Positions 42,328-51,956 of a stretch of 64,000 bases of DNA are shown piece by piece. The translations under genes were made by a program, and so were the position numbers. Numbering within the stretch: the stretch's first letter is position 1; each line of letters opens with the position of its first letter. Source of the stretch: Bacillus pseudomycoides. GTDB taxonomy: Bacteria; Bacillota; Bacilli; Bacillales; Bacillaceae_G. The stretch spans positions 3,658,001 through 3,722,000 of the forward strand of contig NZ_CP064266.1 in NCBI RefSeq assembly GCF_022811845.1, in the 5' to 3' direction. Below the pieces are notes generated by a model, which saw only the letters and a program-made list of their open reading frames with translations, searched no databases and was not told where the DNA came from.

Positions 42328-42382
42328 ATCGTAAAACTTCCATCAGTGGAAGTTTTTGTTGTTTGCCACCTCAACCGGGTTA

Positions 42383-42432
42383 TATAAAAAAGCGCATGAT
42401 ATGTGACTAGGGGGGAGTCAATTATCATGCGC
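42383..42432 (-). terminator. Terminator of racA (minus strand)
   Basis: GCGCATGATA and TATCATGCGC form a 10-bp stem with a 21-base loop. Read on the minus strand it is followed by TTTTTTATA, and it lies just past the racA stop. Confidence 0.65.
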
Positions 42433-42453
42433 GAACCAACGATTGGAAAAGAA

Positions 42454-42942
42454 CTAAAATCCAAATATACTTAAAATCATTTTACGACGTTTCGGTTTTT
42501 CTTTTCGTTCATAAGTCGGCGTGATATCAGCTGTGATATCGGGTGTGATGTAAAGGGATTCTTTTTTTTCAAGAGCAGCCTCTAATTTTTGAATTTTATT
42601 CATCATTTCTTCCATTTCTCTGCGATGTTGTAGTAATTGATAATTGACGACATCATCTGCTTTATCTTCTATTTTTTCTTCTATACGATTTAAACGGTGT
42701 GTAATTGTATTTAATTGTGTAACAAATTTTTCGAAATCAATTGATGATTCTGTAGCTGGTGGTGCAGTTTGTTCGATTTGAGAACGATGATAATCTAACA
42801 TTTTATCCAAGTCGTCTTGAGTGAAAACGAAATGACCGTATTTGTTTTTTTCTATATTGAGATTCAATTGTTGTGCAATCCGAACCACTGCCTTTGGGCT
42901 AACACCTAACTTCTTCGCAATAACGGGTGTTTTATATTCCAA
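42454..42942 (-). CDS. racA: Chromosome-anchoring protein RacA
   Basis: The 162-residue protein has an N-terminal MerR-type HTH (KTPVIAKKLGVSPKAVVRIAQQLNLNIEKNKYGHFVFTQDDLDKML), a central coiled coil (about residues 70-135) and a basic hydrophobic C-terminus KPKRRKMILSIFGF. This is the layout of RacA, which binds near the origin and tethers it to the cell pole through DivIVA during sporulation. It is somewhat shorter than B. subtilis RacA (about 184). AAGGAGGG lies at 42950-42957 on its strand. Sporulation-stage control is expected from the family, not seen here. Confidence 0.85.
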   Translation of the reverse strand: MEYKTPVIAKKLGVSPKAVVRIAQQLNLNIEKNKYGHFVFTQDDLDKMLDYHRSQIEQTAPPATESSIDFEKFVTQLNTITHRLNRIEEKIEDKADDVVNYQLLQHRREMEEMMNKIQKLEAALEKKESLYITPDITADITPTYERKEKPKRRKMILSIFGF

Positions 42943-43311
42943 GGTAAATCCCTCCTATATATATCCTGTTGAATGATTTCGATGTAGGAAGTCTCTTCCC
43001 TGCATGGGTGACAAAAGAAGTGAGGAATCGGCAAAGAAAGTGTTTTTTCACGAGAATTAGTTTTGTAGCATATAAATTCTTCTAAAAAGAGAGAAAAATG
43101 TCTATTTTTTGCAATGATTCTTGTTTGACGGAAAGAAGATAATTAGATTATCATAAATATAATTATCAATATCCTCTTTATGTATGCATATAATGTATAA
43201 AAAGGTGATGGCGAATGTAGAAACTTGTAAGATGATAAGAAAGGCTTTTTCGTTCGAATAAATTTAGTAGGAGGTGGCTTCCTTGCTTACAAGGTAAGTA
43301 AGGAAACGTAT
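42943..43311. other. Intergenic region between racA and the CNNM gene, with a palindrome
   Basis: GATAATTAGATTATC (43138-43152) is a perfect palindrome with a three-base centre. It overlaps a possible promoter (TTGACG 43125-43130 and TATCAT 43149-43154) reading toward the CNNM gene. It resembles but does not match the Fur box (GATAATnATTATC). A short frame from TTG 43283 with a fine AGGAGGT site encodes only four codons before a stop. Confidence 0.4.
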
Positions 43312-44667
43312 TTGGACATATATAGTATAAGTATGGTGATTGTTTTGATTGCTTTAACTGCATTTTTCGTTGCAGCTGAATTTGCAATTGTAAAAGTAAG
43401 AAGTTCGCGCATCGATTCTTTGATTGCAGAAGGAAATAAGCGTGCAGCTTCTGTGAAAACAGTCATTACAAACTTAGACGAGTATTTATCTGCTTGTCAA
43501 TTGGGGATTACAGTTACAGCTCTTGGACTTGGGTGGTTAGGAAAACCAGCGATCAAGCATATGTTTGACTCGCTTTTTGCAAGATGGGAAATGCCTCCTC
43601 GGGTTGCTGATATTTTAGCTGTGACTCTCGTGTTTATGTTCATTACTTTTTTCCATGTTGTTGTGGGAGAATTGGCACCAAAAACATTGGCAATTCAAAA
43701 AGCAGAACAAGTGAGCTTACTTGTTGCGAAAACACTTATTTTCTTTTATCGAATTACTTTTCCGTTTATATGGCTTTTAAATGGTTCGGCACGATATGTA
43801 GCCAGAATATTTGGTCTAGAAACGAAAAAAGCGCATGAGGAAGTTCATTCGGAAGAAGAACTACGGTTATTAATGTCAGAAAGTTATAAAAACGGAGAAA
43901 TTAATCAATCTGAATATAAATATGTAAATAAAATTTTTGAATTTGACGATCGTATTGCAAAAGAGATTATGGTACCGCGGACAGAAATGCATATTTTAGA
44001 TAAAGATATGTCTGTTAAAGAAGCATTGCAAAAAATGTCCAATGAGAAATATACAAGATACCCAGTTGTTGATGGGGATAAGGACCATGTGATTGGTTTT
44101 GTAAACTTTAAAGATATTTTCACAGATTTTGTGAAACATAGTGCTTTTAGTAAAGAAACGGTAGAGCAGTATACGCGTCCTATTGTACTTGTTATTGAAT
44201 CAATTGCAATTCATGATTTGTTCTTAAAAATGCAACGAGAACGTACACATATTGCTATATTAATTGATGAATATGGTGGGACGTCGGGTCTTGTAACGGT
44301 CGAAGATATAGTAGAAGAAATTGTTGGTGACATTCAAGATGAATTTGATATAGATGAAAAACCAGAAATTCAACATATTAGTGAAACGAAAACAATTTTA
44401 GAAGGAAAAGTACTTGTTAGCGAAGTAAATGCATTATTGGGTTTATCGATTGATGACGATGACATCGATACAATTGGTGGATGGATTTTAACAAAGCATC
44501 TAGAAATTGTAGAAGGTGATATTGTTGAAATTGGAGATTATAATTTTTGCGTTAAAGAATTAGATGGCCACTATATCAAACAGATAGAAGTGACAAAACG
44601 AGCGATCCCCATTTTAATTTCAGAAACCGAAAACCGAGTAGCATTACAAGAACAAATAAGCTCGTAA
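43312..44667 (+). CDS. CNNM/HlyC-type membrane protein (DUF21-CBS-CorC_HlyC)
   Basis: The start TTG 43312 follows AAGTAAGGA. The 451-residue protein has an N-terminal DUF21 domain with three to four helices (about residues 1-190), a CBS pair (about 205-335: MVPRTEMHILDKDMSVKEALQKM...YTRYPVVDGDKDHVIGFVNFKD) and a CorC_HlyC domain (about 350-440). Bacterial members such as MpfA export magnesium. The hemolysin label in databases is historical. The gene is followed by a terminator and appears to be transcribed alone. Confidence 0.87.
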   Translation: MDIYSISMVIVLIALTAFFVAAEFAIVKVRSSRIDSLIAEGNKRAASVKTVITNLDEYLSACQLGITVTALGLGWLGKPAIKHMFDSLFARWEMPPRVADILAVTLVFMFITFFHVVVGELAPKTLAIQKAEQVSLLVAKTLIFFYRITFPFIWLLNGSARYVARIFGLETKKAHEEVHSEEELRLLMSESYKNGEINQSEYKYVNKIFEFDDRIAKEIMVPRTEMHILDKDMSVKEALQKMSNEKYTRYPVVDGDKDHVIGFVNFKDIFTDFVKHSAFSKETVEQYTRPIVLVIESIAIHDLFLKMQRERTHIAILIDEYGGTSGLVTVEDIVEEIVGDIQDEFDIDEKPEIQHISETKTILEGKVLVSEVNALLGLSIDDDDIDTIGGWILTKHLEIVEGDIVEIGDYNFCVKELDGHYIKQIEVTKRAIPILISETENRVALQEQISS

Positions 44668-44692
44668 ACTCTGCATATAGCAGAGTTTTTTT
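44667..44692 (+). terminator. Rho-independent terminator
   Basis: AACTCTGC / GCAGAGTT stem with a five-base loop and T run. Confidence 0.85.
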
Positions 44693-44852
44693 AGTAGGCA
44701 AAATGTTTTTTTATGTGATGGGAGCATGTTACAATAAAACAAGTCAGACCTTTAACTAGGTGAAATATTTCCTAAGTATTGTGATCTTTAAAAGAATGGG
44801 AAAGCAAATGAAGAACGTTTAAGTTGCTCTTAATCTAGAGAGGAGAAATCAA

Positions 44853-46277
44853 ATGAAGAAACATTTATACATAAATGGTGCCTGGCAAGAAGTAGAGACG
44901 TATAAAACATTGTATGCACCATATTCAGAGGAAGTATTAGCAGAAATTGCTCAAGGGACAGAGCAAGATATACAGGAAGCAGTAGCTGCAGCGAAAAAAG
45001 CAGTAAAAGAAATGGCGGTATTATCGGCATACGATCGTGCGTCTATTTTAGAAAAAGTTGCTCAAATGATGGATGAGAGAAGAGAGAAGTTTGCGCAAAT
45101 TATCGCAAAAGAAGCTGCAAAACCGATTCGCGCAGCACGTGGGGAAGTGGATCGTACTGTACAAACGTATAAATTCGCTGCAGAAGAAGCAAAGCGTATA
45201 TATGGTGAGACTTTGCCGCTAGATGCAGCGCCAGGAGCAGATGGACGTATTGCCTATACAATTCGAAAGCCAATCGGTGTAATAGGGGCTATTACTCCTT
45301 TTAATTTCCCATTAAACTTAGTTGCGCATAAGGTTGGTCCTGCAATTGCTGCAGGGAACACGATTGTATTAAAACCAGCTGATCAAACACCGCTTTCCTC
45401 GTATGCTCTTGTTGAATTATTTGAAGAAGCTGGATTACCAAAGGGTGCTTTTAACATAGTGTCTGGACGTGGCTCAATTATTGGTGAAGCACTAGTAAAA
45501 GATGATCGTGTGGCTTCCATTACATTTACAGGAAGTCCAGAGGTTGGCATCGGTATTAAAGCAAAAGCTGGATTAAAACGTGTTACACTAGAGCTTGGTT
45601 CAAATGCTGCGGTAGTGATTGATGAAAATGTAGAATTAACAGAAGAAGTCATTGAGCGTGTGAAATGGGGAGCTTTTGTTAATAATGGCCAAGTTTGTAT
45701 TTCTGTACAACGTGTATTTGTTCATGAAAATAAAATGGAAGAATTCACCGAGAAAGTAACAAAGGCGATGGAAAAGGTAGTAGTAGGTGACCCGCTTTAT
45801 GAAGAGACAGATGTTTCTGCACTTATTTCAAAAAATGATGTAGATCGTATTGATTCATGGGTACAAGAAGCGGTAAAAGAAGGGGCGACTGTTTTGTACG
45901 GTGGTAAAAAACGTGATGCGCGTATATTTGAACCAACTGTATTAACAAATGTTCCTAACCATGTTTCTGTACAGTGCCAAGAAGTATTTGGACCGGTTGT
46001 GACAGTAAATACATTCCAAACATTTGATGAGGCATTAGAAATGGTAAATAACTCGCGATATGGTCTGCAGGCTGGCGTATTTACAAATGATTTAACGAAA
46101 GCAATGCGTGCAATTGATGAGCTTGAAGTGGGAGGCGTCATGATTAATGATATTCCAACTTTTCGAGTTGACCACATGCCATATGGTGGTGTGAAAGAAA
46201 GCGGTACAGGTCGTGAAGGGATTAAATATGCGATTGAAGAAATGACAGAGATGAAACTAATCTGTATCAAAAAATAA
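44853..46277 (+). CDS. NAD(P)-dependent aldehyde dehydrogenase
   Basis: The 474-residue enzyme starts at ATG 44853 after GAGAGGAG. Conserved parts are PIGVIGAITPFNFPLNLVAHKVGPAIAAGNTIVLKPA (cofactor site), TGSPEVGIGI, the general-base Glu in LELGSNA and the catalytic Cys in NNGQVCISVQRV. It resembles the lactaldehyde / succinate semialdehyde / GapN-like branch. The exact aldehyde cannot be fixed from sequence. It is flanked by terminators and appears monocistronic. Confidence 0.87.
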   Translation: MKKHLYINGAWQEVETYKTLYAPYSEEVLAEIAQGTEQDIQEAVAAAKKAVKEMAVLSAYDRASILEKVAQMMDERREKFAQIIAKEAAKPIRAARGEVDRTVQTYKFAAEEAKRIYGETLPLDAAPGADGRIAYTIRKPIGVIGAITPFNFPLNLVAHKVGPAIAAGNTIVLKPADQTPLSSYALVELFEEAGLPKGAFNIVSGRGSIIGEALVKDDRVASITFTGSPEVGIGIKAKAGLKRVTLELGSNAAVVIDENVELTEEVIERVKWGAFVNNGQVCISVQRVFVHENKMEEFTEKVTKAMEKVVVGDPLYEETDVSALISKNDVDRIDSWVQEAVKEGATVLYGGKKRDARIFEPTVLTNVPNHVSVQCQEVFGPVVTVNTFQTFDEALEMVNNSRYGLQAGVFTNDLTKAMRAIDELEVGGVMINDIPTFRVDHMPYGGVKESGTGREGIKYAIEEMTEMKLICIKK

Positions 46278-46319
46278 CAAAAGGTACACTTGCTATTTAA
46301 GGAAGTGTACCTTTTGTTT
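46277..46319. terminator. Terminator between convergent genes
   Basis: ACAAAAGGTACACTT / AAGTGTACCTTTTGT, a 15-bp perfect stem between the aldehyde dehydrogenase and the converging YueI gene. Confidence 0.85.
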
Positions 46320-46321
46320 CA

Positions 46322-46714
46322 TTACTTCATTTCTTGTTTAAAAATCACATCTTCAACATAGATTTGTTCTTTATCTACCGCTGTGCTATGTGCAAGAACT
46401 AAACCAATTGGTGTATGTGTACCTTTATTTTGGATGATTGTAAATGGTACATTTTTTTCATTTGCCAATTTAATGTATTTTGATAAATGTGGGTAAGAGA
46501 TGCTGCCGTTTACATATAGTTGTAATGATTGAGAAGTGCGCATACTATTAGCTACTTCTGTGTAAACATTACTTTGCATCACTTGACCGATCGTTAAAGC
46601 GATTTCTACGCGTTCACGCAATGTGCTTAAGTACATATTGCGTTCTTCTGGTTTGTTTTGCTTTTGACCATGAATGCCTTCTTGGAGATAATCTTCCACA
46701 TTTTTATTTACCAT
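46322..46714 (-). CDS. yueI: YueI-family protein (DUF1694)
   Basis: The start chosen is ATG at 46712-46714 (MVNKNVEDYLQEGIHG), since AAAGGTG lies just upstream; an ATG at 46732 would place that site inside the gene. The 130-residue protein carries the family features NVEDYLQEGIHGQKQNKPEERNMYLSTLRERVEIALT and VPFTIIQNKGTHTPIGLVLA. Its function is not established. The fold is probably related to ribosomal protein L7Ae-like or nucleotide-binding domains, which is speculative. Confidence 0.8.
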   Translation of the reverse strand: MVNKNVEDYLQEGIHGQKQNKPEERNMYLSTLRERVEIALTIGQVMQSNVYTEVANSMRTSQSLQLYVNGSISYPHLSKYIKLANEKNVPFTIIQNKGTHTPIGLVLAHSTAVDKEQIYVEDVIFKQEMK

Positions 46715-46882
46715 ATTTTTCACACCTTTCATATCTTATTGTACGCAAGAAATGAAAAGGATGCAAAAAAAGTCATTTTAATACCGTATTTAAATTAATT
46801 TTATCAACAGAAATTAACAAAATGTGACAACAATCTCTTAACGAAACTTATTTTTTGTGTTAATATTCAAACTATATAGGGT

Positions 46883-48025
46883 ATGTGTCGCATGGAAATG
46901 GAGGGAATGGGGGTTTTTCCAATCGACAAGGATATTAAAGAAGTATTTTGTTCGCACTTGAAAAACAATAGGCATCAATTCGTAGAGAACTGGAAAAACA
47001 AAATGATAATTTCTGAACAAGATCCATTTAAGCAAGAAGTAGCTCAAAATGGAGAGGAACTACTAGAGCTAATTACTGAACTTATTATGGAAGATAAGGA
47101 TATAGCTCAGCTACAGCCGTTATGTGAAAAAATTGCAATTGAGCGAGCAGGGGCAGATGCTAATATTGGAGATTTTGTCTATAACGCGAATGTAGGAAGA
47201 AATGAACTATTTGAAGCAATGTGCGAATTAGATGTTAGAGCTCGGGACTTAAAACCAATTATGACAAAAATACATATTTGTTTTGACAAACTAATTTATT
47301 ATACGGTTTTAAAATATTCGGAAATTATAACGAGAAATTTAGAGGAAAAACAGCAATATATTAATGAAACACATAAAGAAAGATTGACGATTTTGGGACA
47401 AATGTCAGCTAGTTTTGTTCACGAGTTTCGAAATCCATTAACCTCAATTATGGGGTTTGTGAAATTATTGAAATTAGATCATCCGAATTTATCATATTTA
47501 GATATTATTTCACATGAATTGGACCAATTGAATTTTCGTATTTCGCAATTTTTACTTGTTTCAAAAAAAGAAATGTGGAATGAATCTGAACGCTTTTGGC
47601 TAAATGATCTGTTTCATGATATTATTCATTTCTTATATCCAAGTCTAGTTAACTCAAATGTTTCAATTGAAAAAAACTTACTGTACCCTATTCCATTTGT
47701 AGGATACCGTAGTGAAGTGAGGCAAGTTTTCCTAAATATCTTAATGAACTCAATCGATGCCCTCGAAGTGCTTAAAGACGATCGGAAAATTATTATCGAT
47801 GCATGTGAAGATGAAGAGATGATTCATATTGTTATTAAAAATAACGGACCAATGATTCCAGCAGAAAGCATTGAAATGATTTTTGAACCATTTGTCACAA
47901 CAAAGAAATTAGGAACGGGTATCGGTTTGTTTGTATGTAAACAAATTGTTGAAAAACATAATGGATCTATTACATGTTGCTCTGATTCGGAATGGACAGA
48001 GTTTCATATTTCGTTTCAAAAATAA
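46883..48025 (+). CDS. Orphan sensor histidine kinase with HisK_N-type N-terminus
   Basis: The 380-residue cytoplasmic kinase has a helical N-terminal sensor (about residues 10-165) of the Bacillus HisK_N type, a HisKA box TILGQMSASFVHEFRNPLTSIMGFVKLLK and HATPase boxes NILMNSIDAL, GTGIGLFVCKQI. The start is uncertain: ATG at 46883, 46892, 46898 or 46907 are in frame, and GGAGGG sits amid them. No response regulator is next to it. Orphan kinases of this design in Bacillus feed the Spo0F phosphorelay, so a sporulation role is plausible but inferred. Confidence 0.82.
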   Translation: MCRMEMEGMGVFPIDKDIKEVFCSHLKNNRHQFVENWKNKMIISEQDPFKQEVAQNGEELLELITELIMEDKDIAQLQPLCEKIAIERAGADANIGDFVYNANVGRNELFEAMCELDVRARDLKPIMTKIHICFDKLIYYTVLKYSEIITRNLEEKQQYINETHKERLTILGQMSASFVHEFRNPLTSIMGFVKLLKLDHPNLSYLDIISHELDQLNFRISQFLLVSKKEMWNESERFWLNDLFHDIIHFLYPSLVNSNVSIEKNLLYPIPFVGYRSEVRQVFLNILMNSIDALEVLKDDRKIIIDACEDEEMIHIVIKNNGPMIPAESIEMIFEPFVTTKKLGTGIGLFVCKQIVEKHNGSITCCSDSEWTEFHISFQK

Positions 48026-48028
48026 ATT

Positions 48029-48066
48029 AAAAAATCTACACCAAAGGAGAGTGGTGTAGATTTTTT
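48029..48066. terminator. Terminator between convergent genes
   Basis: AAAAAATCTACACC / GGTGTAGATTTTTT, a 14-bp perfect stem serving both the kinase and the DUF4397 gene. Confidence 0.85.
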
Positions 48067-48814
48067 AATTTGTAAGAACCACGGCTTCTAATTTTGGAGA
48101 TTGATTAGAATAACCTACTAATGCAAATGTGTAAATTGTATTTGGTTCTACCTTTTGGTTAGGAATGGTTGCAAGTACCTTTTTTGTGTCAGTAAGAGAA
48201 ATTTCAATATCAGCTGTTCCAGGGCTCACCTGTAAATAATCTGTTATTTGTTTAAATAAGACATTTTCAAATAAATAATCGCCGCCTTTTATTGATACGT
48301 GAACGGCAGGAGTATCAGGTGAAAAGTGTGAAAATCTTATTTTTGCTTGGCCGGATTGTAACGGAGTATTATCAAGCATTGGTTGCAACTGTATATGTGT
48401 ATCTGTACCGATTGCTGCAAGTGTATAAGAGTGGTTGCCCATCATTGGAACAAGTGCTGAGAAAATAGGTGTCTCGTTGCCAGTAGGTACAATATCAACT
48501 CGGTATTGCCCTTGAGATAAGGATAAATAAGGGCTGCATTGTTTAAATGAAATATTTTTAATTACCTTCTGTCCATTCACTAAAAAATCAACAGCTGGTG
48601 TATGAGGGGATGCATGGAATATTCTCATATAGGATGGCAGTGCTGCTTCTTGAGAATCGCGTTTTTCATACGCATGTACAAGTTTGGTAATTGCGTTATG
48701 ATATTTCATATATAATTCCATATATTTTTTGGGATTTGTATATTGATAGTAACGAGCAAGCTGCTCATACAAGGCCACTTCTTGTCCATATTTTTCAATT
48801 TCAGATTGCGCCAT
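48065..48814 (-). CDS. Protein with two DUF4397 domains
   Basis: The 249-residue protein has a helical N-terminal part (about 1-60) and two tandem DUF4397 beta domains starting MRIFHASPHTPAVDFLVNGQ and IRFSHFSPDTPAVHVSIKGG. AAGGAGGAATT precedes the start. There is no signal peptide, although DUF4397 proteins are often cell-surface or spore-surface proteins. The role is unknown. The spacing of the two modules suggests an internal duplication. Confidence 0.8.
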   Translation of the reverse strand: MAQSEIEKYGQEVALYEQLARYYQYTNPKKYMELYMKYHNAITKLVHAYEKRDSQEAALPSYMRIFHASPHTPAVDFLVNGQKVIKNISFKQCSPYLSLSQGQYRVDIVPTGNETPIFSALVPMMGNHSYTLAAIGTDTHIQLQPMLDNTPLQSGQAKIRFSHFSPDTPAVHVSIKGGDYLFENVLFKQITDYLQVSPGTADIEISLTDTKKVLATIPNQKVEPNTIYTFALVGYSNQSPKLEAVVLTN

Positions 48815-48934
48815 ATAAATTCCTCCTTTTTTATCACTATAACTATATGCATCTTAGAAAAGGGCTTATGCAAAAAACTTGCTTCAAAATATTAAAATGA
48901 CAACAGACAGTGTATCACGCTATTTACGGGAGGA

Positions 48935-48968
48935 AGAAAACCCCCACTGATTAAAGTTTCACTTTATT
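48935..48968 (-). repeat. Partial dispersed-repeat copy (inverted)
   Basis: CCCCCACTGATTAAAGTTTC, then ACTTTAT, is the arm of the repeat family of 30655-30806. The rest of the gap up to the small gene at 49145 has no visible gene. Confidence 0.55.
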
Positions 48969-49144
48969 TGATGTCACAAATATTATATCTATACAAGTTG
49001 GACAATCTAGTGCAAAATATAAAATTTCTAGCTGATCTAGTGATTTTTTGATTTATAGGCAAACACACATACAAAGTGGTAGTTGTCCTACATAATTTAT
49101 AAAGGAAAGTTAATTTTTAAGTTGTGGGGGGAGTGGGACAAATC

Positions 49145-49288
49145 ATGTGGGGATATGGATATCCCGGTAGTTATTGCGGATATGGCTATGGTGATCATGG
49201 CGGAGGTTGCGGTACAGGTTCTGGATTTGCGTTGATCGTTGTATTATTTATTTTACTAATTATTATCGGGGCATGTTGGGGTCGTTAA
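49145..49288 (+). CDS. yjcZ: YjcZ-family small sporulation protein
   Basis: The 47-residue product starts MWGYGYPGSYCGYGYGDHGG, is rich in Gly, Tyr and Cys, and ends in a hydrophobic helix GFALIVVLFILLIIIGACWGR. This is the classic YjcZ/SscA-type pattern of small spore-associated proteins. A strong GGGGGGAGTGG site precedes ATG 49145. It is probably expressed in the mother cell or forespore and membrane- or coat-associated. Confidence 0.85.
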   Translation: MWGYGYPGSYCGYGYGDHGGGCGTGSGFALIVVLFILLIIIGACWGR

Positions 49289-49888
49289 TAACCAATAAAG
49301 AGCGTCATGCTGAACTGGTTAATTATCGTTAATCGGTTCTTTCTTTTTTATATTAATGTAAACTCGTATATAAAATATCAGTTGGAACACGAGGTCTTGC
49401 AACATTTTAACACAAAAGAACAAATGAAGAAGTTGCAGTGGGATAAACTAATGATGGTAAAGGTTATCCAGAAACTGTGAAATTAATTGTTAAATATGTA
49501 CTTGAAAATTTAAAATTACATTGACTGGAAGCGTGTGTAAGGTTACATAAGATTGTATCTATCAAGTATTAGAAAAATTAGATTTTCATAAAGTGAAACT
49601 TCAATCAGAGGGGGGTGATTCAACCCCCACCTAACTTCTTTGCTTTTGTTGTATGTTGGGGTGGAGCCTTACTGCTCGTGAATAGCGAGACAAAGAAGGA
49701 ATAGCTAAAAAATGTTAATGGAAATGAAAAATAAGAGGAGCGTTAGGTGTTAGTAATAAAAAATGAAAAGGATTAAATATAATACTTGTAAAAAAATAAA
49801 ATATCAAAAAGAATCTTCCTGGCTTTTCTTAGGTAAATAGTACAGAAAGATCAGGAAGAGAAATGTTTTATACTTTAATCAAGTATGT
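49289..49888. repeat. Gap with a long dispersed-repeat copy and decayed sequence
   Basis: At 49588-49700 ATAAAGTGAAACTTCAATCA, ACCTAACTTCTTTGC and CTTACTGCTCGTGAA follow in the order seen (inverted) at 30655-30806. Between 49370 and 49530 short open pieces with stops (for example YPETVKLIVKYVLENLKL) suggest a decayed gene I cannot name. Confidence 0.5.
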
Positions 49889-50992
49889 CTATTCATTACG
49901 TATACGTTGTTCTGTATCAACATCGAAAAAGTGCGCTTTCGTTAAACTAAAAGCTAACGGAAGTTTATCGGTAGCTTTAATTTCTGAACGAGCGTTGATT
50001 CGTGCAACAAAGTTTTGACTCGCAAGTTTTCCATGAATCATCGTTTCAGCACCTAATAATTCAGCGACCTCAACTGTAATTTCGACAGTTGATTCAGGAG
50101 AAGATTGAAGAACAATTGGTTCATCATGAATGTCTTCAGGACGAATACCGAGTATGATTTCTTTTCCATTATATCCTTTTTTCTTTAATGCTTTTAGTTG
50201 GCCATCTGGTACTTTGAAACGAATATTTTCTATATGAAAATAGTTATCTTGTAATGTTCCGGTAAAGAAATTCATAGCTGGGGAACCAATGAATCCGCCA
50301 ACAAATATGTTTTCAGGAGCATCGTATACTTCTTTTGGCGTACCAACTTGCTGGATGACACCATCTTTCATAACAACAAGGCGTGATGCCATTGTCATTG
50401 CTTCTGTTTGATCATGTGTCACATATATAGTGGTTGTGTTTAAACGGCGATGAAGTTTAGAGATTTCAGAACGCATACTTACGCGCAATTTTGCGTCTAA
50501 ATTGGATAGAGGCTCGTCCATTAAAAACACTTTTGCGTCACGAACGATAGCTCTTCCTAGCGCAACACGTTGGCGTTGTCCACCTGATAATGCCTTTGGT
50601 TTTCGTTTTAAGTAATCTTCAAGTCCTAAGACTTTCGCAGCCTCTGTTACGCGGCGATTAATTTCATCTTTTGGAAGTTTGCGTAGTTTTAAGCCAAACG
50701 CCATATTATCATAAACAGACATATGTGGGTATAGTGCATAATTTTGAAATACCATCGCAATGTCGCGATCTTTTGGAGCGACATCATTCATACGTTCTCC
50801 ATCAATATAAAATGAACCATCAGAAATGTCTTCTAGACCCGCAATCATACGTAGAGTTGTTGATTTTCCACATCCAGAAGGACCGACAAATACGATAAAC
50901 TCTTTATCTTCAATATGTAAATTAAAATCGGAAACAGCAGTTGTTTTATTATCATAAACTTTAAAAATATGATCTAATACAAGTTCTGCCAA
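49889..50992 (-). CDS. msmX: Multi-sugar ABC importer ATPase (MsmX/UgpC type)
   Basis: The 367-residue ATPase starts at TTG 50992 after AAGGAG. Motifs are Walker A GPSGCGKST, Q-loop FQNYALYPHMSVYDNM, signature LSGGQRQRVALG, Walker B VFLMDEPLSNLD and H in THDQTEAM. The C-terminal TOBE/OB domain (about 240-367) contains LGIRPEDIHDEPI. MsmX-type ATPases are shared by several sugar importers encoded elsewhere, which agrees with the absence of permease genes here. Confidence 0.87.
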   Translation of the reverse strand: MAELVLDHIFKVYDNKTTAVSDFNLHIEDKEFIVFVGPSGCGKSTTLRMIAGLEDISDGSFYIDGERMNDVAPKDRDIAMVFQNYALYPHMSVYDNMAFGLKLRKLPKDEINRRVTEAAKVLGLEDYLKRKPKALSGGQRQRVALGRAIVRDAKVFLMDEPLSNLDAKLRVSMRSEISKLHRRLNTTTIYVTHDQTEAMTMASRLVVMKDGVIQQVGTPKEVYDAPENIFVGGFIGSPAMNFFTGTLQDNYFHIENIRFKVPDGQLKALKKKGYNGKEIILGIRPEDIHDEPIVLQSSPESTVEITVEVAELLGAETMIHGKLASQNFVARINARSEIKATDKLPLAFSLTKAHFFDVDTEQRIRNE

Positions 50993-51092
50993 GATTACTC
51001 ACTCCTTTTTTGAATTAATTAAATTATAAGTTTTTTTGAGGTGTAGGTAAATTGGCAGGTTGCACAAAAAAATGAGAGGTTTTTATGCAAGT

Positions 51093-51956
51093 TTACGAGA
51101 TATCCAAAGAAAGAAATGCCATATAAACTGCTACAGCGCCTTCAAATGTTTTTATATTAATTCCCGTTTTTTCAATGAATTTATCAATTCGATACTGCAA
51201 GGTATTGCGATGCAAATATAATTGTTTCGCTGCCAGTGATACATTTAAATTACATTGGAAGAATACTTTAACACTATCGATTAGTTCTTTGTCATTTGAA
51301 ATGTGTGCTAATAATTGATTCGTGTATTTTTCTCTTTCTTCTTTCGGTAATGAGATTATTAATTGATAAGGGAGTAGTTGTTCGATGTGTGTAATTTTTT
51401 TGGATAAATAGGGAGAAAGAAAAGAAAATAATTTTCGCTCCCACTGATACAGACGAGCAATTTCATTTGTTTGCGTATAGTGTCTTCCAATAAAAAAGGA
51501 TAGAGATATAAAAAAATCTGTTTCTAATGTATCAAGGGCTGTTTGCAGTATATATTCTGATATATTTTCTTCTAAGATGAGGACACCGGTTTGCGAAGTT
51601 TCCCATATTGTTGTAGTGGCGAAAGAAAACATAGACTGTAAAGCTTCTTGAAATTCTTCTCTTTCTACTATAGATTGATTTGTGAAAAAATGTAAAAAAC
51701 GAACGGATACGATAGGGATATCCTTATTTTGATATAACGCTTCATACCAAGACTTTTCTTTTTCTGTTTCATAAAATGTATCAGTATGAATAGGCGTTAA
51801 GATGGATGAAAGTAATTGACGTTCCCTTTGATGTAAGCGAGATTTTCGAATTCCTACTTTGTTTCCTTCAACTAAAAACCAGCTATAATCTTCAGACAAC
51901 ACGACTTCATTAATCTTTATATCTTTACCATAATATGTTTTTAATTGTTGAATCAT
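51093..51956 (-). CDS. PucR/CdaR-type transcriptional regulator
   Basis: The 287-residue protein ends in the PucR-family HTH_30: FFQCNLNVSLAAKQLYLHRNTLQYRIDKFIEKTGINIKTFEGAVAVYMAFLSL. The N-terminal 200 residues have no clear motif. AAAGGAGTG precedes ATG 51956. It lies 100 bases upstream of msmX in the same direction, so it may control that gene or sugar use generally. Family members respond to purines, sugar diacids or amino acids. Confidence 0.8.
   Translation of the reverse strand: MIQQLKTYYGKDIKINEVVLSEDYSWFLVEGNKVGIRKSRLHQRERQLLSSILTPIHTDTFYETEKEKSWYEALYQNKDIPIVSVRFLHFFTNQSIVEREEFQEALQSMFSFATTTIWETSQTGVLILEENISEYILQTALDTLETDFFISLSFFIGRHYTQTNEIARLYQWERKLFSFLSPYLSKKITHIEQLLPYQLIISLPKEEREKYTNQLLAHISNDKELIDSVKVFFQCNLNVSLAAKQLYLHRNTLQYRIDKFIEKTGINIKTFEGAVAVYMAFLSLDIS

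Noticed and set aside
43283..43297. Four-codon leader peptide before the CNNM gene
   Set aside because: The AGGAGGT site is good, but the frame is only four codons with no attenuation-like hairpins. It may simply be chance or a misplaced start, so it is not listed as a gene.
44692..44852. Possible riboswitch before the aldehyde dehydrogenase
   Set aside because: I looked for T-box, purine, glycine and similar conserved boxes and found none; only ordinary leader sequence remains.
45383..46270. Antisense frames opposite the aldehyde dehydrogenase
   Set aside because: These are typical serine/threonine-rich mirror frames of a conserved gene, without ribosome sites.
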